Source: Alphaproteobacteria bacterium
GTDB taxonomy: Bacteria; Pseudomonadota; Alphaproteobacteria; Sphingomonadales; Sphingomonadaceae
NCBI GenBank assembly: GCA_018828205.1
Contig: JAHJWA010000311.1
Span: forward strand, 1-7,180
DNA length: 7,180 nt
Direction of reading: 5' to 3'
Position 1 is the stretch's first letter; each line of letters begins with the position of its first letter. Under the pieces are notes generated by a model. That model had not been told where the DNA came from. It did not search any database and saw only the letters and a program-made list of their open reading frames with translations. Position numbers and translations under genes: made by a program. Shown here one piece after another: positions 1-6,169 of the stretch.

Positions 1-1
1 C

Positions 2-1486
2 GAACCGATCGCCGAGGCGCTGCGGCTGGGGCGGCAGGTGCTGGTACTGCTGCCCGAGATCGCGCTGACCGAGGCCTTCCTGACCCGCTTCGAGGAGCGC
101 TTCGGCGCGGCGCCGGTGCTATGGCACTCGGCGCTCAAATCGACCGAGCGGCGGCGCGCCTGGCGCGCCATTGCCGAGGGCGGCGCGCAGGTGGTGGTCG
201 GGGCGCGATCGGCGCTGTTCCTGCCCTATGCAAAGCTCGGGCTGGTGGTAGTCGACGAAGCGCATGAGGCGAGTTTCAAGCAGGAGGATGGCGTCCATTA
301 TCACGCCCGCGACGTGGCGGTGATGCGCGGCCATTTCGAGCGTATTCCGGTGGTGCTGGCGAGCGCCACCCCCGCGCTCGAAAGCCTCGCCATGGCCGAT
401 AACGGCACCTACACCCGCGTCGAGTTGCCGCGCCGCTTCGGGGGGGCGCAGATGCCCAGCATCACGACCATCGACCTGACGCAGGAGAAGCCCGGCCGCG
501 GCGCCTGGCTCGCCGAACCGCTGATCGCTGCGATCGCGGAACGTCTGGAGCGCGGCGAGCAGTCGCTGCTGTTCCTCAACCGCCGCGGCTATGCGCCGCT
601 GACGCTGTGCCGCAATTGCGGTTTCCGCTTCAAATGCCCCAATTGCAGCGCCTGGCTGGTCGAGCACCGTTTCAGCAGCCGGCTCGCCTGCCACCATTGC
701 GGCCACGAGACCGCGCCGCCCCCGACCTGCCCCGAATGCGGCGAGCCCGACTGCCTCGTCGCCTGCGGCCCCGGGGTCGAGCGGATCGCCGACGAGGTCG
801 CCGAGCGGCTGCCCGAGGCGCGGGTCTTCGTCGCCACATCGGACACGCTCAATTCACCCGGCCGCGCGGCGCAATTCGTCGCGCAGGTCGAGGCGGGCGC
901 GATCGACGTCATCGTCGGCACCCAATTGGTAACCAAGGGGTTCCATTTCCCCGAGCTGACGCTGGTGGGCGTGGTCGATGCCGATCTCGGGCTCGAGGGC
1001 GGCGATCTGCGCGCGGCCGAGCGCACCTATCAGCAGGTGGCGCAGGTCGCGGGCCGCGCGGGCCGCGCCAGCAAGCCGGGCGAGGTGCTGATCCAGACCC
1101 GCCATCCCGCCGCCCCGGTGATCGCCGCGCTGGCCTCGGGCGACCGCGACGGCTTCTACGAGGCCGAGACCGAGGCGCGGCGGATGGCGGGCGCCCCGCC
1201 CTTCGGTCGCTGGGCCGCGATCATCGTCTCGAGCGAGGAAGAGGACGAGGCGCGCGAGGCCGCCAACCGCATCGGCGCCGCGCGCCCGCGCCACGACGAC
1301 ATGGCGATCTACGGCCCCGCCCCCGCCCCGCTGTCGCTGCTGCGCGGGCGCTACCGCTACCGGCTGCTGATCAATGCAAAGCGCAGCGTCGAACTGCAGG
1401 CGATCCTGCGCCGCTGGCTCGGCGCGCTCCACCACACCGCCGGGGTGCGGGTCAGCGTCGATATCGACCCCTACAGTTTCGTGTGA
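2..1486 (+). CDS. priA: Primosomal helicase PriA, 5'-truncated by window edge
   Basis: PriA is the superfamily 2 DNA helicase that recognises stalled or abandoned replication forks and reloads the replisome in the cytoplasm. The frame is open from base 2, so 494 C-terminal residues are present out of roughly 730. The DNA-binding domains and the Walker A loop lie upstream of the window. Visible here are the DEAH box (bases 254-265, VVVDEAHEASFKQ), the motif III region SATPALES, and the PriA-specific zinc insert. That insert has eight cysteines in four CxxC pairs (codons at 608, 617, 635, 644, 689, 698, 728, 737). Motif V follows (GTQLVTKGFHFP), then motif VI (QVAGRAGR), then the C-terminal domain ending DIDPYSFV. 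All landmarks are intact, so this is a cut gene rather than a pseudogene. Its last 16 bases overlap the end of the opposite-strand HxlR gene. Family assignment is very secure. Confidence 0.97.
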   Translation, partial: EPIAEALRLGRQVLVLLPEIALTEAFLTRFEERFGAAPVLWHSALKSTERRRAWRAIAEGGAQVVVGARSALFLPYAKLGLVVVDEAHEASFKQEDGVHYHARDVAVMRGHFERIPVVLASATPALESLAMADNGTYTRVELPRRFGGAQMPSITTIDLTQEKPGRGAWLAEPLIAAIAERLERGEQSLLFLNRRGYAPLTLCRNCGFRFKCPNCSAWLVEHRFSSRLACHHCGHETAPPPTCPECGEPDCLVACGPGVERIADEVAERLPEARVFVATSDTLNSPGRAAQFVAQVEAGAIDVIVGTQLVTKGFHFPELTLVGVVDADLGLEGGDLRAAERTYQQVAQVAGRAGRASKPGEVLIQTRHPAAPVIAALASGDRDGFYEAETEARRMAGAPPFGRWAAIIVSSEEEDEAREAANRIGAARPRHDDMAIYGPAPAPLSLLRGRYRYRLLINAKRSVELQAILRRWLGALHHTAGVRVSVDIDPYSFV

Positions 1487-1908
1487 TCCAGCTTGAGGTC
1501 GAATTGCGCCCGCGCGCTTTCGACCGCGCCGATGTTGGCGATCGCCCAGTTGCCCAGCCGCGCGACCGGATCGCACAGCGAGATGCCCAGCGGGGTGAGT
1601 TCGTAATCGACCCGCGGCGGGACCGAGGGGGTGACGGTGCGCTGCACCAGCCCGTCGCGTTCGAGCCCGCGCAGGGTGCGGGTCAGCATTCGCTGCGAGA
1701 TGCCGGGAATGCCGCGGCGCAATTCGTTGAAGCGCTGCGATCCTTCGGCCAGGCTCATCACCACGCGGACCGACCATTTGTCGCCGACCCGCGCGAGGAT
1801 GTCGTTGACCGCACCGCATTGCGGCGCGTCGTGGACCGCAAGGGTTACACCGCTGTCCCTAGCGGACATCGCAGTGCCTTCTTGCGCAGGGCGGGTCAGG
1901 GTATCCAT
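1471..1908 (-). CDS. HxlR-family winged-helix regulator, probable redox/electrophile sensor
   Basis: This is a 145-residue one-domain DNA-binding protein of the HxlR/MarR-like winged-helix type. The family signature is clear: GDKWSVRVVMSL (residues 42-53), then RFNELRRGIPGISQRMLTRTLR (about 59-80) as the recognition helix region, then a wing leading to YELTPLG (102-108). Cys31 lies 14 residues before Trp45. From memory, the sensor Cys6 of Bacillus YodB lies at the same distance from its Trp. A second cysteine, Cys112, is in the C-terminal part. The gene is divergent from azoR, as expected for a regulator of that gene and of itself. The ATG at 1908 has GGAGG (complement of 1913-1917) four bases upstream. 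A second in-frame ATG at 1869 (residue 14) follows an AAGG-type site and could be the true start, giving 132 residues. Family is secure; ligand and targets are inferred. Confidence 0.92.
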   Translation of the reverse strand: MDTLTRPAQEGTAMSARDSGVTLAVHDAPQCGAVNDILARVGDKWSVRVVMSLAEGSQRFNELRRGIPGISQRMLTRTLRGLERDGLVQRTVTPSVPPRVDYELTPLGISLCDPVARLGNWAIANIGAVESARAQFDLKLDHTKL

Positions 1909-1960
1909 ATAGCCTCCAGGTTATCGACAGTAACTATCGCAGCAATCATGGAGTCTCTCA
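1909..1960. promoter_or_regulatory. Divergent hxlR/azoR control region with candidate operator
   Basis: This 52-bp gap must carry control signals for at least azoR. It is more AT-rich than its surroundings. It holds an inverted repeat GTTA-N7-TAAC (1920-1934) and, overlapping it, two direct TATCG copies (1922-1926 and 1935-1939). The arm-N7-arm spacing resembles the TACT-N7-AGTA operator that I recall for the HxlR regulator YodB, but the arms differ and are only 4 bp. The azoR ribosome site GGAG (1950-1953) lies seven bases before its ATG. On the minus strand, TTACTG (1933-1928) and TATATG (1911-1906) are 16 bases apart and could be a promoter if the regulator starts at 1869. No convincing -35/-10 pair was found for azoR. 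Confidence 0.4.
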
Positions 1961-2557
1961 ATGCAAATCCTTCGAATCGACAGCGCCACCACCGGCGAGC
2001 AGTCCGTCACCCGCCGGCTGACCGAGGAACTGACCCGTCACTTCCGCGAAAAGCACCCCGATGCGACGGTGATCGAGCGCGATCTGGTCGCCGACCCGCT
2101 GCCGCATATCGACCCGATCACCACCAAGGCGATCCGCACCGCGCCCGAGACGCATGAGGAAGCGGTCGCCGCCGCCTATCCCGAGCAGCGTGCCGTGCTC
2201 GACGAATGCCTCGCCTCGGACGTGGTGATCGTCGGCGCGCCGATGTACAATTTCTCGATCCCGAGCCAGCTCAAGGCCTGGCTCGACCGGCTGGGCGTGC
2301 CCGGCGTGACCTTCCGCTATTCCGAAGCCGGACCCGAAGGGCTTGCCGGCGGGCGCAAGGTGGTGATCGCCTCGGCGCGCGGCGGCGCCTATGCCAACGA
2401 GGACATGGCCGAGAACCAGGAGAGCCTGTTGAAGACCTTCTTCGGTTTCGTCGGGGTGGACGACCTCGACTTCGTCCGCGTCGAGAAGACCGGCTTCGGC
2501 CCCGAGGCGATCGAAGAGGGCTTCGCCGCGGCCAAGGCCGAGATCGCCAAGCTCTAG
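1961..2557 (+). CDS. azoR: FMN-dependent NADH:quinone/azo oxidoreductase AzoR
   Basis: This 198-residue cytoplasmic flavodoxin-fold enzyme is the usual length for AzoR, which acts as an FMN homodimer. It uses NAD(P)H for two-electron reduction of quinones (avoiding semiquinone radicals) and of azo compounds. The N-terminal strand and phosphate loop run from MQILRIDSA to Ser15. The FMN-contacting segment PMYNFSIPSQLKAWLDRL begins at residue 94, so Met95-Tyr96-Asn97-Phe98 carry the same numbers I recall for E. coli AzoR. The later flavin loop SARGGAY follows VVIA, and the conserved TFRYSEAGPEGL segment lies between. The ATG has GGAG seven bases upstream. Divergence from an HxlR regulator suggests induction by quinones or other electrophiles, by analogy with YodB-azoR1 of Bacillus. 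The photolyase gene follows 48 bp downstream on the same strand. Family is secure; the physiological substrate is not shown by the sequence. Confidence 0.95.
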   Translation: MQILRIDSATTGEQSVTRRLTEELTRHFREKHPDATVIERDLVADPLPHIDPITTKAIRTAPETHEEAVAAAYPEQRAVLDECLASDVVIVGAPMYNFSIPSQLKAWLDRLGVPGVTFRYSEAGPEGLAGGRKVVIASARGGAYANEDMAENQESLLKTFFGFVGVDDLDFVRVEKTGFGPEAIEEGFAAAKAEIAKL

Positions 2558-2577
2558 GCAAGCCCGCCCTAGGCAAG
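2554..2577 (+). repeat. Short direct repeat at the azoR stop codon
   Basis: The nonamer CTAGGCAAG occurs at 2554-2562 and again at 2569-2577, with a period of 15 bases. The first copy contains the azoR stop TAG (2555-2557). Because the period is a multiple of three, the second copy places another TAG (2570-2572) in the same frame, giving a back-up stop. That second TAG also closes the photolyase frame upstream of its ATG. The second copy can form a small CCCT/AGGG stem (2567-2570 with 2576-2579). It looks like a local tandem duplication that has since diverged; no function is evident. Confidence 0.5.
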
Positions 2578-2584
2578 GGTTGCC

Positions 2585-2616
2585 GGGTCGGGCATTGCCG
2601 CGGCGATGCCCGACCC
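2585..2616 (+). promoter_or_regulatory. Perfect 11-bp stem-loop covering the photolyase start codon
   Basis: GGGTCGGGCAT (2585-2595) and ATGCCCGACCC (2606-2616) are exact reverse complements, separated by a 10-base loop (2596-2605) that contains CCGCGG. The right arm consists of the ATG and the next codons of the photolyase gene, so in mRNA the start codon would be base-paired. There is no Shine-Dalgarno sequence at normal distance from this ATG; the nearest AAGGG is about 27 bases upstream. No T-tract follows the stem, so it is not a standard intrinsic terminator. Possible roles are translational gating of the photolyase, RNA end protection for azoR mRNA, or a bidirectional DNA site. The structure is seen directly; the role is inferred. 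Confidence 0.6.
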
Positions 2617-4180
2617 CGCCCACAGACCCGTCCTCGTCCCCCTGCTCGGCGACCAGCTGACGCGCGATCTCGCCTCGCTGCGCGGACGGGCGAAGGACGA
2701 TACCGTCATCCTGATGGCGGAGCTGTGGGACGAGGCCACCTATGTGCGCCACCACAAGCAGAAGATCGCGCTGATCTTCTCGGCGATGCGGCATTTCGCG
2801 GAAGAGCTCGAGGACGCAGGCTGGAGCGTCGACTACATCCGCCTCACCGACCCCGACAATGCCGGCGACTTCACCGGCGAGGTCGCGCGCGCGATCGAGC
2901 GCCACGATCCGCGCGCGGTGCATGTGACGCATTCGGGCGAATGGCGAGTCCAGCAGGCGATCGAACACTGGCCCGAGAAATTCGCCTGCAAGGTCGAAAT
3001 CCACGAGGACGACCGCTTTCTCTGCCCGCTGCCCGAGTTCCGCGACTGGGCGCAGGATCGCGGCACGCTGCGGATGGAGAATTTCTACCGCGACATGCGC
3101 CGCAGGACCGGGCTGCTGATGACGGCGGACGGCAAGCCCGTCGGCGGCGAGTGGAATTACGACAAGCTCAACCGCGAGAGCCCCGACGGGGGGCTCGACC
3201 CGCCGCCGCGCCCGACTTTCGCACCCGATGGGATCACAAGCGAGGTCATCGCGCTGGTCGAGGAGCGTTTCGGCGGACATTTCGGCAGCCTGGAAAGCTT
3301 CGGCTGGCCGGTGACCCGCGAGCAGGCCGAGGCGGCGGCGGACGCATTCTTCGCCGAGCGGCTGGCGCGGTTCGGCCCCTATCAGGACGCGATGGTCCAC
3401 GGACAGGACGACCTCTACCACTCGATGCTCTCGACCAGCCTCAACCTCGGCCTGCTCGACCCGCTCGATCTGTGCCGCCGCGCCGAGGCGCTCTACGAGG
3501 CGGGCGAGGCGCCGATCAATTCGGTCGAGGGCTTCATCCGCCAGATCATCGGCTGGCGCGAATATGTCCGCGGCTTCTACTGGCAGTTCATGCCCGGCCT
3601 GGCCGAGGCCAACGCGATGGAAGCGCACCGCCCGCTGCCCGAATTCTACTGGACCGGCGAGACCGACATGCGCTGCCTTGCCGACTGCATCCGCTCAACC
3701 CGCGACAACGCGCATGCGCATCACATCCAGCGGCTGATGGTGCTGGGCAATTTCGCGCTGATCGCCGGAATCGATCCGCAGGCGGTGCAGGACTGGTATC
3801 TGGCGGTCTATGCCGACGCCTATGAATGGGTCGAACTGCCCAATGTCGCGGCGATGGTGCTCTATGCCGATGGCGGCAGGCTCGCGAGCAAGCCCTATGC
3901 GGCGAGCGGGAACTACATCAACACGATGTCGGACTATTGCCGCAAATGCCGCTACTCTACGGCCAAGAAGACCGGCGAAGGCGCCTGCCCCTTCAACCCG
4001 CTCTACTGGCACTTCATGCACCGTCACCGCGACCGTCTGGAGAGCAACCACCGCGTCGGGCGGATCTATGCGAACTGGGACCGGATGGGCGAGCAGCGCC
4101 AGCGCGAATATCTCGACAGCGCCGAGGCATTTCTGGAAACTCTGGTAGGGGCAAATCCCGGCTGGGCGCGCGAGAGGTGA
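2606..4180 (+). CDS. PhrB-like (6-4) photolyase / FeS bacterial cryptochrome
   Basis: This is a 524-residue flavoprotein of the prokaryotic FeS-BCP branch of the photolyase/cryptochrome superfamily, whose type member Agrobacterium PhrB uses light to repair (6-4) photoproducts. The N-terminal alpha/beta antenna domain begins at LVPLLGDQLTRDL and includes the hallmark LWDEATYVRHHKQKIALIF. The C-terminal helical domain binds FAD. Cys357, Cys445, Cys448 and Cys461 have exactly the spacing I recall for the PhrB [4Fe-4S] ligands 350/438/441/454. The same +7 offset places His372-His373, Trp349, Trp397, Tyr398 and Tyr431 on PhrB active-site and electron-transfer residues. The start is forced: a stop (2570-2572) lies upstream with no other start between, and conserved sequence begins at once. 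The ATG lies in a hairpin arm without a clear ribosome site. Repair activity versus photoreceptor function is unresolved. The gene may be read through from azoR. Confidence 0.95.
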   Translation: MPDPAHRPVLVPLLGDQLTRDLASLRGRAKDDTVILMAELWDEATYVRHHKQKIALIFSAMRHFAEELEDAGWSVDYIRLTDPDNAGDFTGEVARAIERHDPRAVHVTHSGEWRVQQAIEHWPEKFACKVEIHEDDRFLCPLPEFRDWAQDRGTLRMENFYRDMRRRTGLLMTADGKPVGGEWNYDKLNRESPDGGLDPPPRPTFAPDGITSEVIALVEERFGGHFGSLESFGWPVTREQAEAAADAFFAERLARFGPYQDAMVHGQDDLYHSMLSTSLNLGLLDPLDLCRRAEALYEAGEAPINSVEGFIRQIIGWREYVRGFYWQFMPGLAEANAMEAHRPLPEFYWTGETDMRCLADCIRSTRDNAHAHHIQRLMVLGNFALIAGIDPQAVQDWYLAVYADAYEWVELPNVAAMVLYADGGRLASKPYAASGNYINTMSDYCRKCRYSTAKKTGEGACPFNPLYWHFMHRHRDRLESNHRVGRIYANWDRMGEQRQREYLDSAEAFLETLVGANPGWARER

Positions 4181-4224
4181 TTCCCCCGCTTTCGCCGACG
4201 CGGATTTGCCGATAAGCGGAGGCG

Positions 4225-4629
4225 ATGATCGAACTTTCCTGCCTCTGCGGCCAGCTCCGGGTCGAGCTCGCCAAGCGCCCCGACTATATTCACGAATGCA
4301 ATTGCACGCTGTGCCGCAAGACCGGCGCGCGCTGGGGCTATTTCCACCCTTCCGAGGCCAGAGTGTCCGGCGCGTCGCAAGGCTACAGCCGGAGCGACAA
4401 AGCCGACCCCGCCGCCGAAATCCGCTTCTGCGAAAGCTGCGGCGCAACCACGCATTTCACCCTGACCGCCGAGGCCGCCGCGAAATTCGGCAACACCATG
4501 ATGGGCGCGAACATGCTGCTGGCGGACGACGCCGAACTGACCGGCGTGGAACTGCGCTACCCCGACGGGCGGGCGTGGTCGGGCGAAGGGGAATTCTCCT
4601 ATGTCCGCGCGGCGCGCATTCTGGGGTGA
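4225..4629 (+). CDS. GFA-family zinc protein (CENP-V/GFA fold)
   Basis: This 134-residue protein belongs to the family named after Paracoccus glutathione-dependent formaldehyde-activating enzyme. The full cysteine set is present: CxC at 6/8 and CxxC at 69/72 for the structural zinc, and CxCxxC at 25/27/30 for the second, labile or catalytic site. The spacing within each motif matches that recalled for Gfa. It is clearly shorter than Paracoccus Gfa (about 190 residues), as are most family members, and those mostly have no proven substrate. Condensation of formaldehyde with glutathione should therefore not be assumed; general thiol-adduct handling is only a possibility. GGAGG (4218-4222) lies just two bases before the ATG, which is tight but usable. 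The gene is 44 bp after the photolyase on the same strand with no terminator seen, so co-transcription is likely. Fold secure, function open. Confidence 0.9.
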   Translation: MIELSCLCGQLRVELAKRPDYIHECNCTLCRKTGARWGYFHPSEARVSGASQGYSRSDKADPAAEIRFCESCGATTHFTLTAEAAAKFGNTMMGANMLLADDAELTGVELRYPDGRAWSGEGEFSYVRAARILG

Positions 4630-4664
4630 GCGGCACTCCCGGCGCCTAAAGCTGCGCAGACGGC

Positions 4665-5009
4665 TCAACGCGTCCGGTCGGGCTTCCCGGCCTGGCCGCG
4701 GCGGCGCGCGAGCAGGAACAGCAGCGTGGGCCAGAATATGGTGTTGAGGATATCCACCACCGAGCCCGCCAGCGTGGCTCCGCCGGCGGGCGAATAGGCG
4801 TCGATCGCCTCGTTGCCGAACGCGAAGAGATAGACCAAGGCGATCGGCACGCGCGAGCGCATGCGATGCCGCAGGAACAGCGCCGCGGCGAAAAAGATGA
4901 TCAGGCCGGCATGAAGATGCAGCAGATCCTCGGTCGCCCCGAGAGTCTCCCCAAGGGACTGCTTGGCGGCCGAATAATGGCCGAGATAGGGGGTGATCGC
5001 AATGTCCAC
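4665..5009 (-). CDS. Small three-helix membrane protein of unknown function
   Basis: This is a 114-residue protein that I do not recognise as a named family. Three hydrophobic stretches look membrane-spanning: about 29-46 (LLHLHAGLIIFFAAALFL), 54-72 and 80-101. A basic loop (RHRMRSR, 47-53) and a basic tail (RRRGQ..., 102 on) suggest cytoplasmic sides there. Polar residues sit inside or next to the helices (His31, His33, Asn66-Glu67, Asp70, Asp86, Asn89), with a DILNTIFWP motif at 86-94. These look like functional or packing positions and remotely recall VanZ-like proteins, but that is not a firm assignment. The start is GTG at 5009. It is constrained by an in-frame stop three codons upstream (5019-5021), and the only ribosome-site candidate is a weak GCGGAA. 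It lies 95 bp behind ada on the same strand and converges with the GFA gene. It is probably real given the coherent membrane pattern. Confidence 0.7.
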   Translation of the reverse strand: MDIAITPYLGHYSAAKQSLGETLGATEDLLHLHAGLIIFFAAALFLRHRMRSRVPIALVYLFAFGNEAIDAYSPAGGATLAGSVVDILNTIFWPTLLFLLARRRGQAGKPDRTR

Positions 5010-5104
5010 GCGGTTCCGCTACCGGCAGCCTATCGGCTTGTCACCAAAGAGTTTCGGCAGGCGTGCGCGGCGGGCTCCGACGTGTGCGGCGCCGCAGCGC
5101 GCGA

Positions 5105-6169
5105 TCACTCGTCGCGCCGCTCGCGCCGCAGCAACTCCTCCTTGATCGCGGTCCCATAGGCGTAGCCGCCCAGGCCCCCGTCGGCGGCGATCACGCGGTG
5201 GCAGGGGATCAGCACCGCGATGTTGTTGGCGCCATTGGCGCCGCCGACCGCGCGGCTCGCGCCGGGATTGCCCAGCGCGGCGGCGAGCTGGCCGTAGCTG
5301 CGGGTCTCGCCGGGCGGGATCTCGCACAAGGCCTGCCAGACGCGCTGCTGGAAGGCGGTGCCCTTGACGTCGAGCGGGATATCGTCGGCGGCGCTGCCGG
5401 GCTGTTCGACCACTTGCGTCACCCGCTCGAACAGCGCGCGGAACGCTTCGCCGCCCTCGACCAGCTCGGCGCGGGGGAAGCGGCGGCGCAGATCGGCTTC
5501 ATCCTCGTCGAACGACAGGCAGCACACGCCCGTCTCGGTCGCGGCGACCAGCATCGATCCCAGCGTCGTCTCGACCACGCTCCAGTGGATCGTGCGGCCC
5601 TTGCCGCCACCGCGCCAGTCGCTCGGGCTCATTCCCATCCGTCCCTCCATCGCGGCATAGAAGCGGCTGGGTGCCGCGAAGCCTGAATCATAGATCGCAT
5701 CGCTGACGCGGTCGGCGCCGGCGAGCATTTCCTTGGCGCGCTCCTCGCGCAGCGCGCGGGCATAGGCGGCGGGGGAGAGCCCGATGGCGCGCTTGAACAA
5801 TCGCTGGAAATGGCTCGGCGCATAGCCGGTCAGCCGCGCCAGTTCCGCCAGCGTCGCGCTTTCGCCCGCGCGAATCGCGTCGATCGCGGCGCGCACCGCG
5901 GCCTCTTCCTGGCTCTGGCAGTCGGGAGCGCAGCGCAGACAGGCGCGCAACCCCGCCACCTCGGCCTCGGCCGGCGTGGCGTAGAAGCGCACATTCACCC
6001 GCTTGGGCGCGCGCGCCGGGCAGGAGGGGCGGCAGTAGATACCCGTCGAGTGCACCCCGGTCACGAAGGCACCGTCGAAGCGCCGGTCCTTGGCCAGCGC
6101 GATCCGCCAGCGGTCCTCGTCGCTCAGGTCTCGATGGCTCGAGATGGCGATGGGTGCAGCGGGGGTCAT
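5105..6169 (-). CDS. ada: Ada: methylphosphotriester/O6-methylguanine methyltransferase and regulator
   Basis: This is a 354-residue cytoplasmic protein, the same length as E. coli Ada. The N-terminal zinc domain has Cys46, Cys50, Cys77 and Cys80 with the exact spacing of E. coli 38/42/69/72; Cys46 would accept methyl groups from phosphotriesters and switch the protein to an activator. An AraC-type helix-turn-helix domain covers about 92-186 (ATLAELARLTGYAPSHFQRL, then GMSPSDW). The C-terminal suicide methyltransferase domain has IPCHRV with acceptor Cys323, preceded by GANGANN and followed by GGYAYG. The chosen ATG has AAGGAGG nine bases upstream. An ATG three codons earlier (6178) directly abuts that site, and the TTG at 6205 has no good site, so both are less likely. 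Autoregulation is expected from the family. The unknown membrane gene follows downstream. Secure assignment. Confidence 0.96.
   Translation of the reverse strand: MTPAAPIAISSHRDLSDEDRWRIALAKDRRFDGAFVTGVHSTGIYCRPSCPARAPKRVNVRFYATPAEAEVAGLRACLRCAPDCQSQEEAAVRAAIDAIRAGESATLAELARLTGYAPSHFQRLFKRAIGLSPAAYARALREERAKEMLAGADRVSDAIYDSGFAAPSRFYAAMEGRMGMSPSDWRGGGKGRTIHWSVVETTLGSMLVAATETGVCCLSFDEDEADLRRRFPRAELVEGGEAFRALFERVTQVVEQPGSAADDIPLDVKGTAFQQRVWQALCEIPPGETRSYGQLAAALGNPGASRAVGGANGANNIAVLIPCHRVIAADGGLGGYAYGTAIKEELLRRERRDE

Noticed and set aside
607..2157. Long + frame of about 516 codons overlapping priA, the HxlR gene and azoR.
   Set aside because: It is out of frame with priA and azoR, its product is Arg/Pro/Gly-rich without motifs, and it crosses three well-supported genes.
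1958..3628. Long antisense open frame (about 556 codons) opposite azoR and the photolyase.
   Set aside because: It mirrors two certain genes and its product is rich in Arg, His, Asp and Gly with no recognisable domain. This is typical of codon bias in GC-rich DNA.
4225..4629. Calling the GFA protein a confirmed formaldehyde-detoxifying enzyme.
   Set aside because: The cysteine motifs show the fold, but the protein is shorter than Paracoccus Gfa and no formaldehyde-pathway gene lies next to it.
4630..4664. Terminator between the convergent GFA and membrane-protein genes.
   Set aside because: Only a short CTGCGCAG palindrome is present; there is no stable stem with a T-tract on either strand.
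5085..5096. 12-bp palindrome TGCGGCGCCGCA just after the ada stop, as a terminator.
   Set aside because: With a real loop only four pairs remain and no T-tract follows on the minus strand. Such palindromes are common in GC-rich DNA.
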